Shown here in pieces: positions 1-11,663 of a stretch of 64,000 bases of DNA. This DNA comes from Podocnemis expansa (Eukaryota > Chordata > Testudines > Podocnemididae): the NCBI GenBank assembly GCA_007922195.1, contig ML682005.1, forward strand, positions 38,692,966 through 38,756,965, given 5' to 3'. Every line of letters starts with the position of its first letter. Positions within the stretch are counted from its first letter, which is position 1. Both the position numbers and the translations under genes were made by a program. The notes under the pieces were generated by a model. That model saw nothing but the letters and a program-made list of their open reading frames with translations. It did not search any database and had not been told where the DNA came from.

Positions 1-1200
1 TTTATAATGTAGACATAGCCATAGGGTGTCTCATATTCTTAGCCAGGTGGTGGTAGTGATTACAATTACTTGCCTAATGTTATTACCAAGTTGCAGTTAC
101 TGTGTGCATTTAGGCAGAGAGTGGTTTTGAGGAGAGACTTAGAAAATACAGAATTTGATGGGAAGCTTTGTTTACTTTTAAAAAATATTTGCTGGAGAAT
201 TAGGTGACCGAGGCATTGGTGGAACAAAGATGTAGTAAACCTTGTGACATGATAATAAGTCAAGTAGGTAGATAAGAGCTAAATTGTGGAGGGCTATGAA
301 AATAATGGTAATAAGCCCCTGTTTACTTGTGGTGTTCTCTCTTTGTCAATGTTTAGACATATTTGAATGCTACCTAAATGAAGGTAGTTATAAAATTTTC
401 TTCCTTAATAAAGAACAGGTTGTTGGATGCTTAATATCCTTCCTATTCCACTGAAACAATTTTAAAGAATGCAGGGGAGATGATGTGGGATGTGTATAAG
501 TTGCTTAATCGCTCTGTGCCTGAAGAATACTTGTCTAAATAGGCTTTCTGTGTATTAGGGTTTTTTTTGTTTGTTTCTTTGTTTTATTTTGTTTTTGCCT
601 CTTGCAATATAAGAAAAAGGAAATAAATTGTATTTTGTATTGGGTTCCTTAATTACTGAATAGGCAGCACAAAATATAGAAAGCATAGATTTCACTCAGG
701 CAGGACAATCAAGCCAGCTTCATGCTTGCCCTTGAGTGTTCTCCATCTCTTATTATTCTCTATCCCTTCTAGAGCTGTAAAGCTGCCTCTGTCTCCAAGA
801 GAGCTTGCCTTGGACCATAGTGAGTTATCTCCCAGTTTCTTCATCTGCTCATTCCCACTGAAATCTGACTTTCTGACTCTGCTTCAATTGATGTTCCTTC
901 CTGAAGTGGACACCTCTTTTCCCATTCCTTTGCCCTAAATTTCACAGCAGTGTTGTTAGCTGCCTTTGATCCCACTCTTGTTATTTCTGAATCCTCTTTT
1001 TAACTTCTCTAACTTCTACTCTAGTCAGCTGTCTCTTTTGAAAAGCCAACATCAACTGATGTCTGACTTCTTTCCTCTCTGTGTCACCTTGCTGTACAGG
1101 AGCTCATTGTGAGAACTGTTATGGTGCAGTGAAAGTCCCATACTGCAGCTTAGCACAATTCTGTTGAAAGTGTATGATAATCTGCACTTCAGGACTTTTT
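1..1200. other. AT-rich unassigned stretch
   Basis: No coding region, RNA gene or confidently named repeat is seen. The open frames are short, overlap on both strands and lack recognisable motifs. The right part (about 1050-1200) may be a very diverged extension of the CR1 remnant that follows, but I cannot align it convincingly. Confidence 0.5.
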
Positions 1201-1282
1201 GACATGGCAAACTGTAGTACTGTCGACTCATGCTGCCTCTTCTTTCCACTTATGCACCAGAGCTTCCACTTTAGGCTGATGT

Positions 1283-1416
1283 CATAGAAGATAAGATGCA
1301 GTGGGTTGGAGTCCACGAAAGCTTACGCCCGAAGCAATTTGTTAAGTCTTTAAGGTGCGACAGGATGATCATTATTTTTGCTGTAGGCATACTAATACGT
1401 CTACTCCTCTGGAACT
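1283..1416 (+). mobile_element. Penelope-like repeat with hammerhead-like core, inserted in CR1
   Basis: A 130-bp unit shows the family order seen at 2.4, 19.3 and 48.9 kb. First comes GTGGGTTGGAGTCCAC, a stem-loop, then GAAAGC, then TTTGTTAAGTCTTTAAGGTG, then a T-rich link, and finally a decayed CAGACTAACACGGCTACCAC-type end (ACTAATACGTCTACTCC). The first core strand (CTGANGA in better copies) is decayed to AGATGCA. CR1-like sequence lies on both sides, so this is a later insertion. The Penelope-like name is inferred from the ribozyme-like architecture; no protein is present. Confidence 0.55.
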
Positions 1417-1550
1417 TGTCACTTCTTGTAAGATTTCTTTTTATGTTTAAGGTCATCACAGATTTCTCTGTTCAGTCAAACTGGTCACCTGCCATGTTTC
1501 ATATTCTTTCTGCACTTCAGGATGGTTTGTTGCTGTGCCCTCAGTAAGGT

Positions 1551-2216
1551 TTATTTAAAATAATAGCTCTCCTGGATTTCTTTCACCCTCATCTTGGCCT
1601 CCCAAAAAATCCTGTCCATCAGTTTCCTGATTATAGTCAAGGTTTGCTTTCTGAAGTCCACGATCTGTATCCTGCTTTTATCCTTTCTTTCTTTTGTCAG
1701 GCTCCTGACTTTGACCATCTCATGGTCACTGTTGTGCGGGTTGCCACCCACTTCTATGTCCCCTACCAATTCTCCCTGTTTGTGAGCCATAGGTCAAGAG
1801 GAGCTTGGCCACTAATTGGCTTCTCCAGCTCTTGCACCAGGAAGTTGTCCCCAGCACTATCCTAGAACTTCCTTGATTGTCTGTGCACTGCTGTATTGCT
1901 CTTCCAGTGTATGTCAGGATGACTGAAGTCCCCCATGGGAACCAGAGCCTGTGATCTGGAAACTTTTTGGTTGTCTGAAGAAAGCCTTGCCTATCTCATT
2001 CCCGTGGTTTGTGGATCTATAGCAGATGCCTATCACATTGTTGCTCTTGCCTCTAAATTTAACTCAGAGAATCTTAACATTTTCTCCACTTTCATACTGA
2101 AGTTCTTTGCAATCATACTTCTCTCTTACATACAGTGGACTTCCTCCAACCTTTCTGCCTTTCCTGTCCTTCCTGAACACTTTATACCCCTCTATGATGA
2201 CGATCCAAGCATATGA
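1551..2216 (-). pseudogene. Decayed CR1 ORF2 segment
   Basis: This is the coding part of the CR1 remnant. Only the frame at 1790-1551 (79 codons) stays open for any length. Upstream, 2216-1800 is CR1-like in sequence but broken in every reverse frame. In intact CR1, ORF2 carries an AP-type endonuclease followed by a reverse transcriptase; this segment covers the end of the endonuclease and the linker. No catalytic motif survives. Confidence 0.65.
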
Positions 2217-2278
2217 GTTTACCCTATCAAGCCTCAGTTATTTTAATTGTATCATAGTTCCTTGAAGAAATTTCCAGT

Positions 2279-2392
2279 GGGGTAGTCACGTTAGTCTGTG
2301 TACAGCAAAAACAATGAGAGCCCTGTGGCACCTTATGATCTAACAGATTTCTTCGGGCCTAAGCTTTCATGGGCTCCAACCCACTTGGAGCA
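2279..2392 (-). mobile_element. Penelope-like repeat, left arm of an inverted pair
   Basis: Read on the reverse strand this unit gives GTGGGTTGGAGCCCATGAAA, then AAATCTGTTAGATCATAAGG and TGCCACAGGGCTC, a T-rich link, and GTACACAGACTAACGTGACT. That is the complete family order including the distal end. It meets a forward copy at about 2392, so the two stem regions face each other. See the right arm for the ribozyme-like core. Confidence 0.6.
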
Positions 2393-2478
2393 TCTGATGA
2401 AGTGGGCTGAAGCCCATGAAAGCTCATTCATGAAGAAATGTTAGTCTGTAAGGTGCAACAGGACTCCTGTTATAGGTT
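2393..2478 (+). mobile_element. Penelope-like repeat, right arm of an inverted pair
   Basis: Forward copy immediately next to the reverse copy at 2279-2392. It starts with CTGATGA (2394-2400), then a stem-loop (GTGGGC, TGAA, GCCCA), then GAAAGC, and continues through GTTAGTCTGTAAGGTGCAAC to about 2478, where it stops short of the family's distal end. Head-to-head pairing of such units is consistent with the inverted terminal arrangement known for Penelope-like elements, but two independent insertions are also possible. Confidence 0.6.
2394..2423 (+). other. Hammerhead-ribozyme-like core
   Basis: Bases 2394-2400 are CTGATGA, the first conserved strand of a hammerhead. There is one extra A and G, a five-pair stem II (TGGGC / GCCCA, loop TGAA), then GAAA at 2418-2421. 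Stem III, expected as GC-TCAT-GC, is GC-TCAT-TC here, so one pair is lost. The fold is my reading; short stem III hammerheads are known from Penelope-like retroelements. The extra base before stem II and the decayed stem III make self-cleavage of this copy doubtful. Confidence 0.45.
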
Positions 2479-2479
2479 C

Positions 2480-4435
2480 TCGAGTGTAGCAGGACTTCCT
2501 TTCAGCTTGTTTCCCAGGCTTCTGCATTTGTGTACAAGGACCTAAGATAACTACTCAGCTGTCCTTTCTCAGTCTGAATCAGGAGACTTCCCTGCTGCAC
2601 CCTCCTCCTGCTGCTTCCTCCTGGTATCCCACTTATCTTTGGAATTAAACCTCCATCTCCTGGCAAACCCAGTTTGAAGTTCTCCTCATTAGGTTAGCAA
2701 ACCTCTCTGTGAAGATGATCTTCCCCCTCTTCCATACCTGGATGCTGTCTCTTCCTAGCAGTCCTCCTTCAAACAGCATCCCGGGGTTGAGGAATCTAAA
2801 GACCTCTCTTCCCACACTTGAGTAACCATTTATTTACTTCTACAACTTGATATTCCCTATCTGAGACTTTTCCACTGTCACTTGGATCAATTTCTCCATT
2901 TTTGTCATGCTACAGATAAGCTTTATAGTTGAAAAAATACTTTACTTAACTCTACCTCTCTATCTCTATCTTCCCTTTGTCTCCAAAATCTTTGAGCATG
3001 CTGACTTCTATTGACTAAACTACTTGTCCTAAAAGTTTCTCCTTAATTCTCTTCAAGGCAGCTTCCACCCACCTCGTGCCAGCATAATCACATTCAGCAA
3101 GGTTACGTATGCCTAGCTAACTCATGGAGGACTATGACAGAATCCCAAGACCTGATTACTGAAGCCTTACCTAATTCTGCCTCACTGGCGATGGCTGACT
3201 GAACAATTAGCTAATCAGAAGTAGATGCTGGGCAGATGAGGAACTAATTAGCCCTCAGACGGCTAACCTGATAAGTCAGGAAGGAAATGTGCGGAGGACA
3301 GGGTTAGCTGAGTCCAGAATGAAAGCACTTGTAAGAGAGAGTGAACTCTGTTCCTCTATGGACCAAGTAAAGAGAGTTTGAAAGATGTACAGATTTCAAA
3401 TGGTAATGTTACATTGTGCTGCTGCTGGTGCTGGTGGAAGCATTTTTAATAAAAGAAAGGCAGAACTCTAAAAGAAAGTGGTTCTGTGAAGTTCTGAGGC
3501 AGAGGCAGGGACAGAGTGTTGTCCCATCACTAGGACACTTGTCTGTTCTTCTTGATCATCCTGCTGCCTTTACTGAAATCGATCACTCCTTTTCCTTTAG
3601 AAGATCTTCTTTCTCTTCTCCTTGCCACATATCTGCAGGCTCTGATGATTCCTTCCTCTTTTCTTTCAATATTATATCTAGGCTATAATATCTTTGTCCA
3701 AGCTTTTGGCTCACCTAGCTCTCATGTTGCAATGACTCCCAAGTACCACTGTATCCTGCTTCTACAGGTCCCTAACTAGTATTTATATGTCTGCCTTGTG
3801 TCACATGGGTGTTGAATCTATGTCTTTACTGTCTAAAATCCTCTTTGATGCAACTGTCAGGAGTTAAACCAGAGAGATGTTTGACTCAGTATATCCAAAA
3901 CAAAATTTATCTTCCCCGTTGACCCATCTCCACCTCTTCCCTCCCTTTTCACTCTTAAATTGAGCACTGCTTCTATACAAGATTCAGATATGAAACTTCA
4001 AAATATCTGTATGGGGCCATCATACTGTAACTTTAAAATGTCCAAACCAGTTTCTTTTAGTTTACTTAAATTTCATGCAACTTTTTTTTTCTGTAGAAGC
4101 TTTAGCAAAAAGCAAACATTTACTGTCTCATTTTAAAACCTTCCTGCATCACTTGGATCATTTGTATTTCTAAAGACCTATTTATATTAAACCTTTAAAT
4201 GTATAAGAATATTTCAATTTTGTTTTGGGTGTCTGTTAATATCAGATTCAAAAACCACTTTATGCAACTGTGTCAGTTCTGTAGAGATAGGTTCATTATC
4301 ATTACAATACTAGCTGTCGACGGTACACGGTATGAGACCAGCTTTATGTTGGCAAATTACTCCAATCTTTTCACACAACTGGATGACAAATCCCAAATTA
4401 TGGTGGGTTGATTTTATAATTTGTCCTTCTTTAGG
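2480..4435. other. Unassigned stretch, pyrimidine-rich on the given strand
   Basis: No gene or named repeat is recognised. Bases 2540-2900 and 3500-4000 are C+T-rich with no motif-bearing frame, and may be older repeat sequence decayed beyond visual recognition. Confidence 0.4.
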
Positions 4436-4530
4436 CATATTGTTGCCTACATGCACTGTAGGGAACAATCCTGCATTGGCAGGGAGAGAGAATGGTTGAC
4501 TTAATAGGTCTTTTCTGTACACTAACTGCT
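4436..4530 (+). repeat. Possible CR1/SINE-type 3' tail
   Basis: The segment reads ACAATCCTGCATTGGCAGGG, then AATAGGTCTTTTCTGTACAC. This resembles the CCTGCATTGGCAGGG...GACCTAATAGGTC tail common to CR1 and CR1-mobilised SINEs in sauropsids. The terminal 8-bp tandem motif is missing. This is a short, weak match. Confidence 0.35.
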
Positions 4531-7500
4531 GTAATGCATGTAGAATTGCTACAGAAATGAGAAGAGGCTGTTGTTGGGATGGCAAGTCCATTTTGGTGAC
4601 CAGCACTATACCTAAATAGGAATTAAATGGTATGTTTTTACTCAACAGATCTTTTCTTTCAGTGTATTCAGAATCCTATCATTTTACTTTTGATAAAAAT
4701 GTTTTACTGATTTTTTTCAGGCTAATACTATAGAACCAATGCAGTCAATAAGAAGTGAACAGAATCTCTCACTGCCTATGCATCATTAATACAATTGTTT
4801 GTTAATTCACAATTAAGACTAATTAGTCTTATTTGTGCAAACTAATTGAAAGGACTGGGGCTACACAGGTGTCACTGAAGGAATAATTTGAATAATCTGG
4901 GGCTGTTTTAGTGAGGGCAGAATTTGGCCTACAGATCCTTTACTATAGACATTGATATAGTAACAAAAGAATGAACCCAGCTTAACTTGACTATGTAAGG
5001 TCATATTTGCAGGGTTAGTTGTTAGAAGACAGAGGATGTTTGATGTGGAAATTATTTTGATACAATAAGCCTGAATCCCCACAATGCCATTTTTCAGTCC
5101 CTGTTAAGACAACAGAGGCATCTTAAAAAAATGTAAAGCTTAATATTGTGATTACACGAGGAAGTAGGTAGTCCAAAGTGCATGTTCTGTCAGAGGTCAG
5201 CTAGAAAGATACTGGAAGTTCCCTTGTTTATTAAATAGGTGAAGACATAAAAAAAAGTATTTATTAGTAGGACATGAAGTTTACAGATATGAAAGTTCTT
5301 AAAGAATGGGGGGCAAAACACTTGACCTCACAAGGGCATCTTGCACATCCTTTCATTGTGAAGAAGGATCCTTTTATATTGCACAGCGTTACTTTGGTTA
5401 CCATTGAATGCTAATAGATGACAGCTGTTATGTGTTTTCTGGCAATCAGTGGAGGAGCTTTGGGGGGGAGGTTTACAGTTTAAATATATTTAGTTCTTGA
5501 AATTATTACAAGTAAGCAGCCGTTCAAGGGCCACATTGCGGGAATCAAATAGTACAGCATGTTAAAAAAAATTCCACGGGGGACAGATGTGTGTGCATTT
5601 GTGCTAAAGCAAGTTGATGATAAAGAACATCATAGAGGCATGTTGTGTTAGATTTGTCTTATAAAGTACTTAGTGCATGTGAAGTGTTTTAAAATTTTAT
5701 ATAAAAACATTTAAAATAGTGCATTCCTCTCTACTCCATACACACTTTTAGTTTGCAGCATCTTCATACTGCTGTACTGTTGATATTAAAGGAGGCCCAT
5801 ATTTGCTGCATTTTTTGGAAAACCAAGATAAAGGGCCCAGCTCTTAGCCAGAGAAAGCAGCTTTCCTTCTTTTGAATAATTACAATTTTTTGCCAGTTTA
5901 CACCAGCAGATGATCTAGCCATAGTGATCTCAAACAAAATCTCCTGCAATCTCTTTCTCACACTGCCAAAACAAAACAAAACAACAATAAATATCCCAAC
6001 TTGAGCACAGCAAACTTCTCTGGAAAAACAAAAATGCTATAAAACTACAGAATTTGAGAATTACATCCTTTTCAAAGGCTCTTCTTTGTTCACTTCTGCC
6101 TATGGTTTTAAAAGAGGGATGTAATTTTCTATTAAATTTTGTGAGATTTATCCATGGGGAAGAATCAAGAGAATAAAACATTTGTCATTATCACTGAAAA
6201 CCAAAGAAGGAATTTAAAGGATGGATTTGGACTGTGTGTCAGAGCCAGGCATCCTAGTCAGTTTCAATGAGACTGTGCTTTTGTGTACATAGAAGTGTGG
6301 AAAAGCTGGATGTGTGTTCAGGTAGAGCAGGGGAATAATGCATGGAGGAAACAAAAATATGGGATGGATGGGATATATATCTGACAGGTGTGCCAGCCAC
6401 TTCTGGTTTGTTCCCCTCTTCTTCTCCCTGTCATCTTTACCCACTCTTTCCACTGTCCATTCTTCCTTTTTTCAAAAGTTGCCCCACAAATCCAATGTGT
6501 TTTTTTTCTTGAATCAACAGCTATATAAAGTATATTTTGCTTCATTTGTAAAATCTTGGTAGGTGTTCTGGTTGTGACCCATCCAGTTTCTTCGTAAATA
6601 TGAATTTTGTCTGACTGGCAACGGTTGCTATTTAAACAAAAAATCCAGTAACTGAGCAGTTTAACTCCGAATGCAAATACAAATTCACACATGCACCAAG
6701 TGACATGGCATCTTGTCTGGATGCTACACATTCTCAATCCACTTAATCCGGATTTCCATTTACCCTTGGAAGGTAGCATCCTTTTATTCTTACGTTCTTT
6801 CAGTAATTTACTTTCAAGCTACATGTTGTTGTCTTATTCTTCTGCACAGGATATTTAGCTGTTCCTCTGTTGAATAACCTACATCTGATACTAGCACTGT
6901 GAACTTAGTTCATTACAGTTTATAACAGATTCAGAGTCACCCGCTGAAAAGACCAAGTTTGCCCATGCACACATGTGGTGGTTTTTTTGTTTTTTGGGGT
7001 TTTTGGGGGGGGGGTTATTTTTTTTTTATTTATTTATTTATTTATTTTAAAAAACCTAGCCTCTTACTCTTTGGTGAATTACAATAAAAATGTACTTTGT
7101 TGTTGCTGTGATAAGAGAGTGAAGTGCTATAGGAGTTATTTTTTGTAATCAGCAATATGAATCTGATGCTTTTGTTTTGCTAGTGTTTGTTGCTATTTTC
7201 ACCTCTATAAGCATGTTTATCGAGGTCTACCAAAAGCCCAGAAGCCCATAGGTCACTGAACAGCATTTTGATGGATTATGGGATTGTAACTGTCCCTGCC
7301 AGCTGACAGCTTTTATTGGCTGGGAGGATGAGCCTGTAAACCTTTATATAATTATTGTATTAAAGCCACTGTGCCTCTGTGTTGCTGGCGCTTGTTCAGG
7401 GATCAATGTGAAGATAATTTCAAAAATGAATAGTAAGTATTGATCGTCCCTTGGTGGAGCCTTATCAGTGGCTGAGGCAAGACTACTGTAGATTATAACT

Positions 7501-9478
7501 TCAATGTCATTTATGATGATATGATACGTATTGCAGAGTAGCAATTTAAACAAAGGGCTGATTTAATTCACAATGGATTTTTGTAGTGTGATGGGTAATA
7601 AATCACAATCTGTGTAATTTTTAGAAATGAACACATGTTGGCAGTAGTTCAGGGCAGTTCCTGGGAGATCTGAAAATGACCAGGGAGGGCAAATATCAGC
7701 AGAGAACCCCTTCTGAATGATTGCCCCTTACTTGATTCTGACATTCAGATGACCTTCGGGTCTCTGCTGGCAGCTGCTGGTTAATTTTCTTCACTGAGGA
7801 CACAGTTTAACTTTCTGTCTGTCTGCCAATTACCTGACATTTTCAACTTATCACCTTCTATTTTTTAAATTATTGGAGGCACATCCACATTTTGACAGTT
7901 TTTTAGGCAAGTATTCGTTTTTGCCTGCTGCTGAGACATCTCTCTGTCAAGCTGCTGTAATACCTCTTTTACTCGATAAATTAATGGATCCCCTAACTGT
8001 GAGGTGAAAAAGCACAGGCATAATATTGGAAATTACAAAGCTTCCTTTCCTTTCAGTTTAGTGAGATGGTGTAACAAAACAAAAAAAAAAAAACACAGTC
8101 AGTTTTTTTGTTCATATATTTGTATGGGAATTGACAAGAACTCAGGGAAATGCCTAATGTTTCTTTCTTTGATTTAACTGTACATTATTTCTCTTAGCAA
8201 GTGTTTTGTATGTAAATTATTAGAAATGGCTATTCAGAAGTAATAGTAAGAGAGTGGCTTTAAACCCACATCAGACAGGAAATCTGAAGCCTGAAACTCT
8301 GATTTAACTCACCTTATGGTCTTGAGACCTTGCATTATAGATGCTGTGCAAGATCATCTGGTGTTCTTAACTCACCTATAACTTCCTGATTATCGCAAAG
8401 GACTTCAGCCAGTAGATGTCAACTGCAATATAGAGTTTCAGGCCTCACTCTGAACATCATGGCTTTTATTTTGATACACAACTTAATGTTACCTATAATA
8501 GATTTAGGGGTAATTTAAATGTGTCTACTGATAAACTGAAAGCAAAAGAGACCATTGATAATGCATTAAGCACCAAAAATAAATATTAAATTTGAGACAA
8601 AAATAAAACCATGAAGGGATCTAATCATGGTATGCGTACTTGCATAACTGGATATCTTATTATAATAAGAAAGTCTACACATGTGACTTGAACGGAGTTG
8701 TGCCTTTTTATGCCAGGGCTGAATTTAGTGCACTATGTTTAAAATTGTGGGAGATTTCACATAACAATAAGGAAACTGTATTTTTTTGAAAACTAGATAT
8801 ATTTCTATCATTAGGAGCAAATGACTGAAATGCCATCTTCCCTATATGGGCCCCGACTGAAGGCACTTACACAAAACCTTAACTTTTAACTATTTGATGA
8901 AGTTAGGTTTAAGTTCAATGGGCTTTGATTAAGGGTTTTCCTGAATAGGGATAATTTCTGAATTAGAGCCATGGCGATAAGTAATATTAGCTTTTATCTA
9001 CACTTGAAAGTGCCACTGAATGTTATGATGTATGTATGATATCTAAATAACTATGTTATGTAGCTGTACTGTATAGCTATACTGACGTACAGTAGATGTA
9101 GTTAGACTAGTATAAAAGTGTGTTATGCCAGTGTAGCTTACTTTGCTTATTGAACCAGATATAGCAGTATAAGCATTTTTATAGCAGCATAACTTCATCT
9201 GCATCAGAGAGTTTTGCTGATTTAGTGATGCCCATATAGTTAAATCAGCAAAAATGTCTTAGTGTAGCCAGTTCTTAAAGGGTACGATTTCCATAGTGTC
9301 CATATGAGCAAAACAACACATTCTCAGCTGAACCATTTTAACTGAAAGGTTAAAACTATTGAGGAATGGAACATCAGGATGCCAGGCAGGGAAAATTTCA
9401 ATCTGAGGCAGACATTCAGTATGGAAAACTTTAGCTATAATGGTTTAAAAAATAACAGCAAAGTTACAAGCAACTGAA
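4531..9478. other. Unassigned AT-rich DNA
   Basis: No coding region is supported. The longest frame (6779-6318, 153 codons, reverse) has no recognisable domain and biased composition. A T/G and TTTA simple repeat sits at about 6978-7054. The block at 7660-7990 is less AT-rich and looks less decayed than its surroundings (see findings). Bases about 9000-9290 contain TCTACACTTG...TTAGTGTAGCC, suggestive of a hAT-type MITE, but I cannot fix its ends. Confidence 0.45.
6978..7054. repeat. Low-complexity T/G tract and (TTTA)n
   Basis: A T/G homopolymer mix (runs of T, then ten G) leads into about six TTTA units and a short A run. It may mark the degraded tail of an old retroelement, but no body is attached. 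Confidence 0.85.
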
Positions 9479-9483
9479 CATGG

Positions 9484-10268
9484 TGTCAAGGCTTTTTCCC
9501 CACTCTGGCACTCTGAGTGCAGAAGGTGGGGGCCTGCAACAGGCCAGAAAAGCCACTGGCCTTAAAGCCTACTCTTAGAAGTCTCCAAGGCCTCCAATTC
9601 CTGGCCTTGGAGTGGTATCGCTGCCACCACCCAAATGCAAAAAAACCTCTTGAGACCCAGGAAGGCACACTTGGGAATTCCTCCCTGTGAGGTAGTTGCA
9701 ATCCTGTTTATTCCTCTCTCAGGAAAGTGACTGGACCCCAGCTGCAATATGAGCTGGAACTGGAACAGAGTTCCCTCTAGTAGCTGCCTGTGCAGTCTAA
9801 GGCACATGCACACAAACCTCTTGTCTTTCCAGGAACAGAACCAGAACTTACTTCAAAAGTAAACTCTTTAATCAAAAAGAACAGATAATAAACACAGAGA
9901 GTTGATTCTCTTGGAATTAACTTAGGTAGTTACAGGGTAGTGGGGGGGGTGTTACATGTGCTCAGCACAGAGAAATCCAAAAACCAAGCCAAAAACAAAG
10001 AAAATACCCTGACCGTGTCTAAGTAAACATTCCCTGTTCTACCCACGCCTGGTCAGTAACAAATTTAACTTATCTCTGGTAAGGATGTTGCTGGATTCTT
10101 CCTCAGGCCCCTCTGGCCTCCTCCTGATCCTTCCAGGAGCTCTGCTGCATCCAAACAGGCACAGGCCAGGCTGCTGTTACAATTCAAAAACCTGTGCTTC
10201 ATTCCTATTGGCTGTCCTGGGACTCACTGACCAGAATGTTAACCCCTTCCTCCCCAAGGGTTATTACA
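9484..10268 (-). mobile_element. Solo LTR-like element, 785 bp, with 5-bp target duplication
   Basis: The block begins TGTCAAGG and ends GGGTTATTACA, giving TG...CA boundaries. It is flanked by CATGG at 9479-9483 and again at 10269-10273, a perfect 5-bp duplication. Composition is distinct from the AT-rich surroundings. There is no internal gag, pol or env sequence, so it is best read as a solo LTR left by recombination between the two ends of a retrovirus-like or other LTR element. Strand is uncertain: AATAAA on the reverse strand (9712-9707), about 220 bases before the reverse end, would fit a polyadenylation signal. A 5-bp duplication fits ERV class III, Gypsy or BEL families. Confidence 0.6.
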
Positions 10269-10450
10269 CATGGTGTTTTATAAGGGGAAGTATCAGCCCT
10301 CCTCACATATAAGTAGTGCTACCAGCTCCGCCTATAATGAAATTGTGCTTTATGTTGTTGGTCCAGACAAAGCAAGGAACAAAACATTACTACTGTTTTC
10401 AATCTCTAAAAAGTATATTTATAGTTATTTTCAGTTAGTTTGAATTATGG

Positions 10451-11246
10451 TGCTGTGCAAATGTAACCTGCTAGGGTGGGCTCAAATTCATTCAATTGCC
10501 CCTCTCCAGTGCCTCACAGAGAAAACCCCTGATGAAAGCAACTGGAGAGCCAGGATCCAGTTGTCAAAAGGACTCACAGCGAAGACTGCTCAGAGTTTCC
10601 ATCCCACATTAAACTATTACTCAACAGAAACGTAACAATGAACTTTATTAACTAACTAAACACGCCTTATCCTAAAAAACCATAATACATTTAAACAAAA
10701 CAGTAAGAAACCCAAGAGTCCCAAAGTTCAGGTGGAGTCACCCTTATCTCAATTGCAGTCTTTTAAGTCCTTAGGGCTTGAATGCAGAACGAAAGCAATC
10801 CTCATCCTCTCTAGCTGCAGGAATCTTCAGGCAGATGCCATGCAGTCCTTTCTTCCTCCTGTGTAGCCAGCACCATACAATCAGGTCACTGGCCATCCAG
10901 CTCTCAGTTCCACTGCAGACAACTCCCCTGCAAAGCAGTCGAAAGCTGGGAGAAAACATCCTGCAGTCCACTCCTGCTCAGCTCCTTTCACTGAGTCCCT
11001 CAGCCAATGTCCTCTGCAGCTCTCTTGTTTGTTCCTCTCCAAGCTGCTCCTCTCAGGCTTCTCCTTGGGCACCTAACTCCAGCAAAAACAATGGAACTAG
11101 TGGAGCATGCTCAGTGTGCTCCCTCACCCTCTTACCAGAAGGTTCTGGTTTCTGGGCTGCAAAATCTGCCCAGCAACATAACCCAGCCATAAGGGTCCCT
11201 AAAAGAGATTGCACCTATTTAGGCACATGGGTTACACAAACAACCA
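10451..11246 (-). mobile_element. Second solo LTR-like element, 796 bp, with near-perfect 6-bp duplication
   Basis: This is a moderately GC-rich block beginning TGCTGTGCAA and ending AACAACCA, flanked by TTATGG (10445-10450) and CTATGG (11247-11252), five of six matching. A reverse-strand AATAAA lies at 10649-10644, about 200 bases from the reverse end, as in the LTR at 9.5 kb. Frames inside it (the longest 171 codons, 10778-11293) have no known domain and are probably chance. The two LTR-like blocks do not resemble each other. A 6-bp duplication would fit a class II endogenous retrovirus, but family assignment needs a search. Confidence 0.45.
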
Positions 11247-11663
11247 CTATGGTCAGCCTGCAGTGGGATTCATGGCATAATAAAATGGTATGATTAAAAA
11301 TCTCCTATTTATAGATATGTCTTTAAATATAGAAAGTCTGATCTTCCACTATCTTGCATCTTGTGTAAGTCACTGTCCATCTACACAGGCCACCCCACCC
11401 ACACCCCCAAGGCGCCCTTGGGGCTGTGAGTCTGAGCCTGGTCAACTGATCTGTGATGCTTGTACTACATAGTTAAAATTAGCAAAGTAGCCTGGATTCT
11501 TAAATTCAGGAACAAGGAATGGTCCAGGAACCAGCCCAAGCATGAACATCTACACTATTGTTTCTAGCAAGTAGCACAAACCCAAATCAGTTGACCCAGA
11601 CTGTGTCGCTTGCTCCCACATTTTTGTTTGTATTGTTTTGCAATATTAGCTGTACCTTCTTTC
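11247..11663. other. Spacer between LTR-like block and CR1
   Basis: Mixed-composition spacer; the 60-codon frames here carry no domain. Nothing else is seen. Confidence 0.5.

Larger units (their letters stand above)
1200..2240 (-). mobile_element. CR1 LINE remnant (ORF2 endonuclease to RT linker), split by a Penelope-like repeat
   Basis: Reverse-strand fossil of a chicken-repeat-1 class non-LTR retrotransposon. The frame at 1790-1551 reads LVGDIEVGGN, HEMVKV, IVDFRK and GRIFWEAK. These are the same blocks, in the same order, as the better CR1 at 15.9-18.6 kb, where they read LIREVEVNGN and HEMVEFK. Bases 2171-2215 match the endonuclease end of that copy (18578-18620), and 1417-1547 match its 17830-17950 segment. 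Bases about 1230-1274 continue the alignment left of a foreign 140-bp block. Stops and frameshifts make it inactive, and no 3' UTR or terminal repeat is present here. CR1 identity is well supported; the exact ends are approximate. Confidence 0.75.

Noticed and set aside
4310..4645. 111-codon reverse open frame
   Set aside because: Overlaps a CR1/SINE-type tail on the opposite strand and shows no domain.
6318..6779. 153-codon reverse open frame
   Set aside because: No recognisable domain, overlapping frames on the opposite strand and no splice or promoter context. Treated as chance.
10778..11293. 171-codon forward open frame
   Set aside because: Lies mostly within an LTR-like block and runs past its boundary; low-information serine-rich composition.
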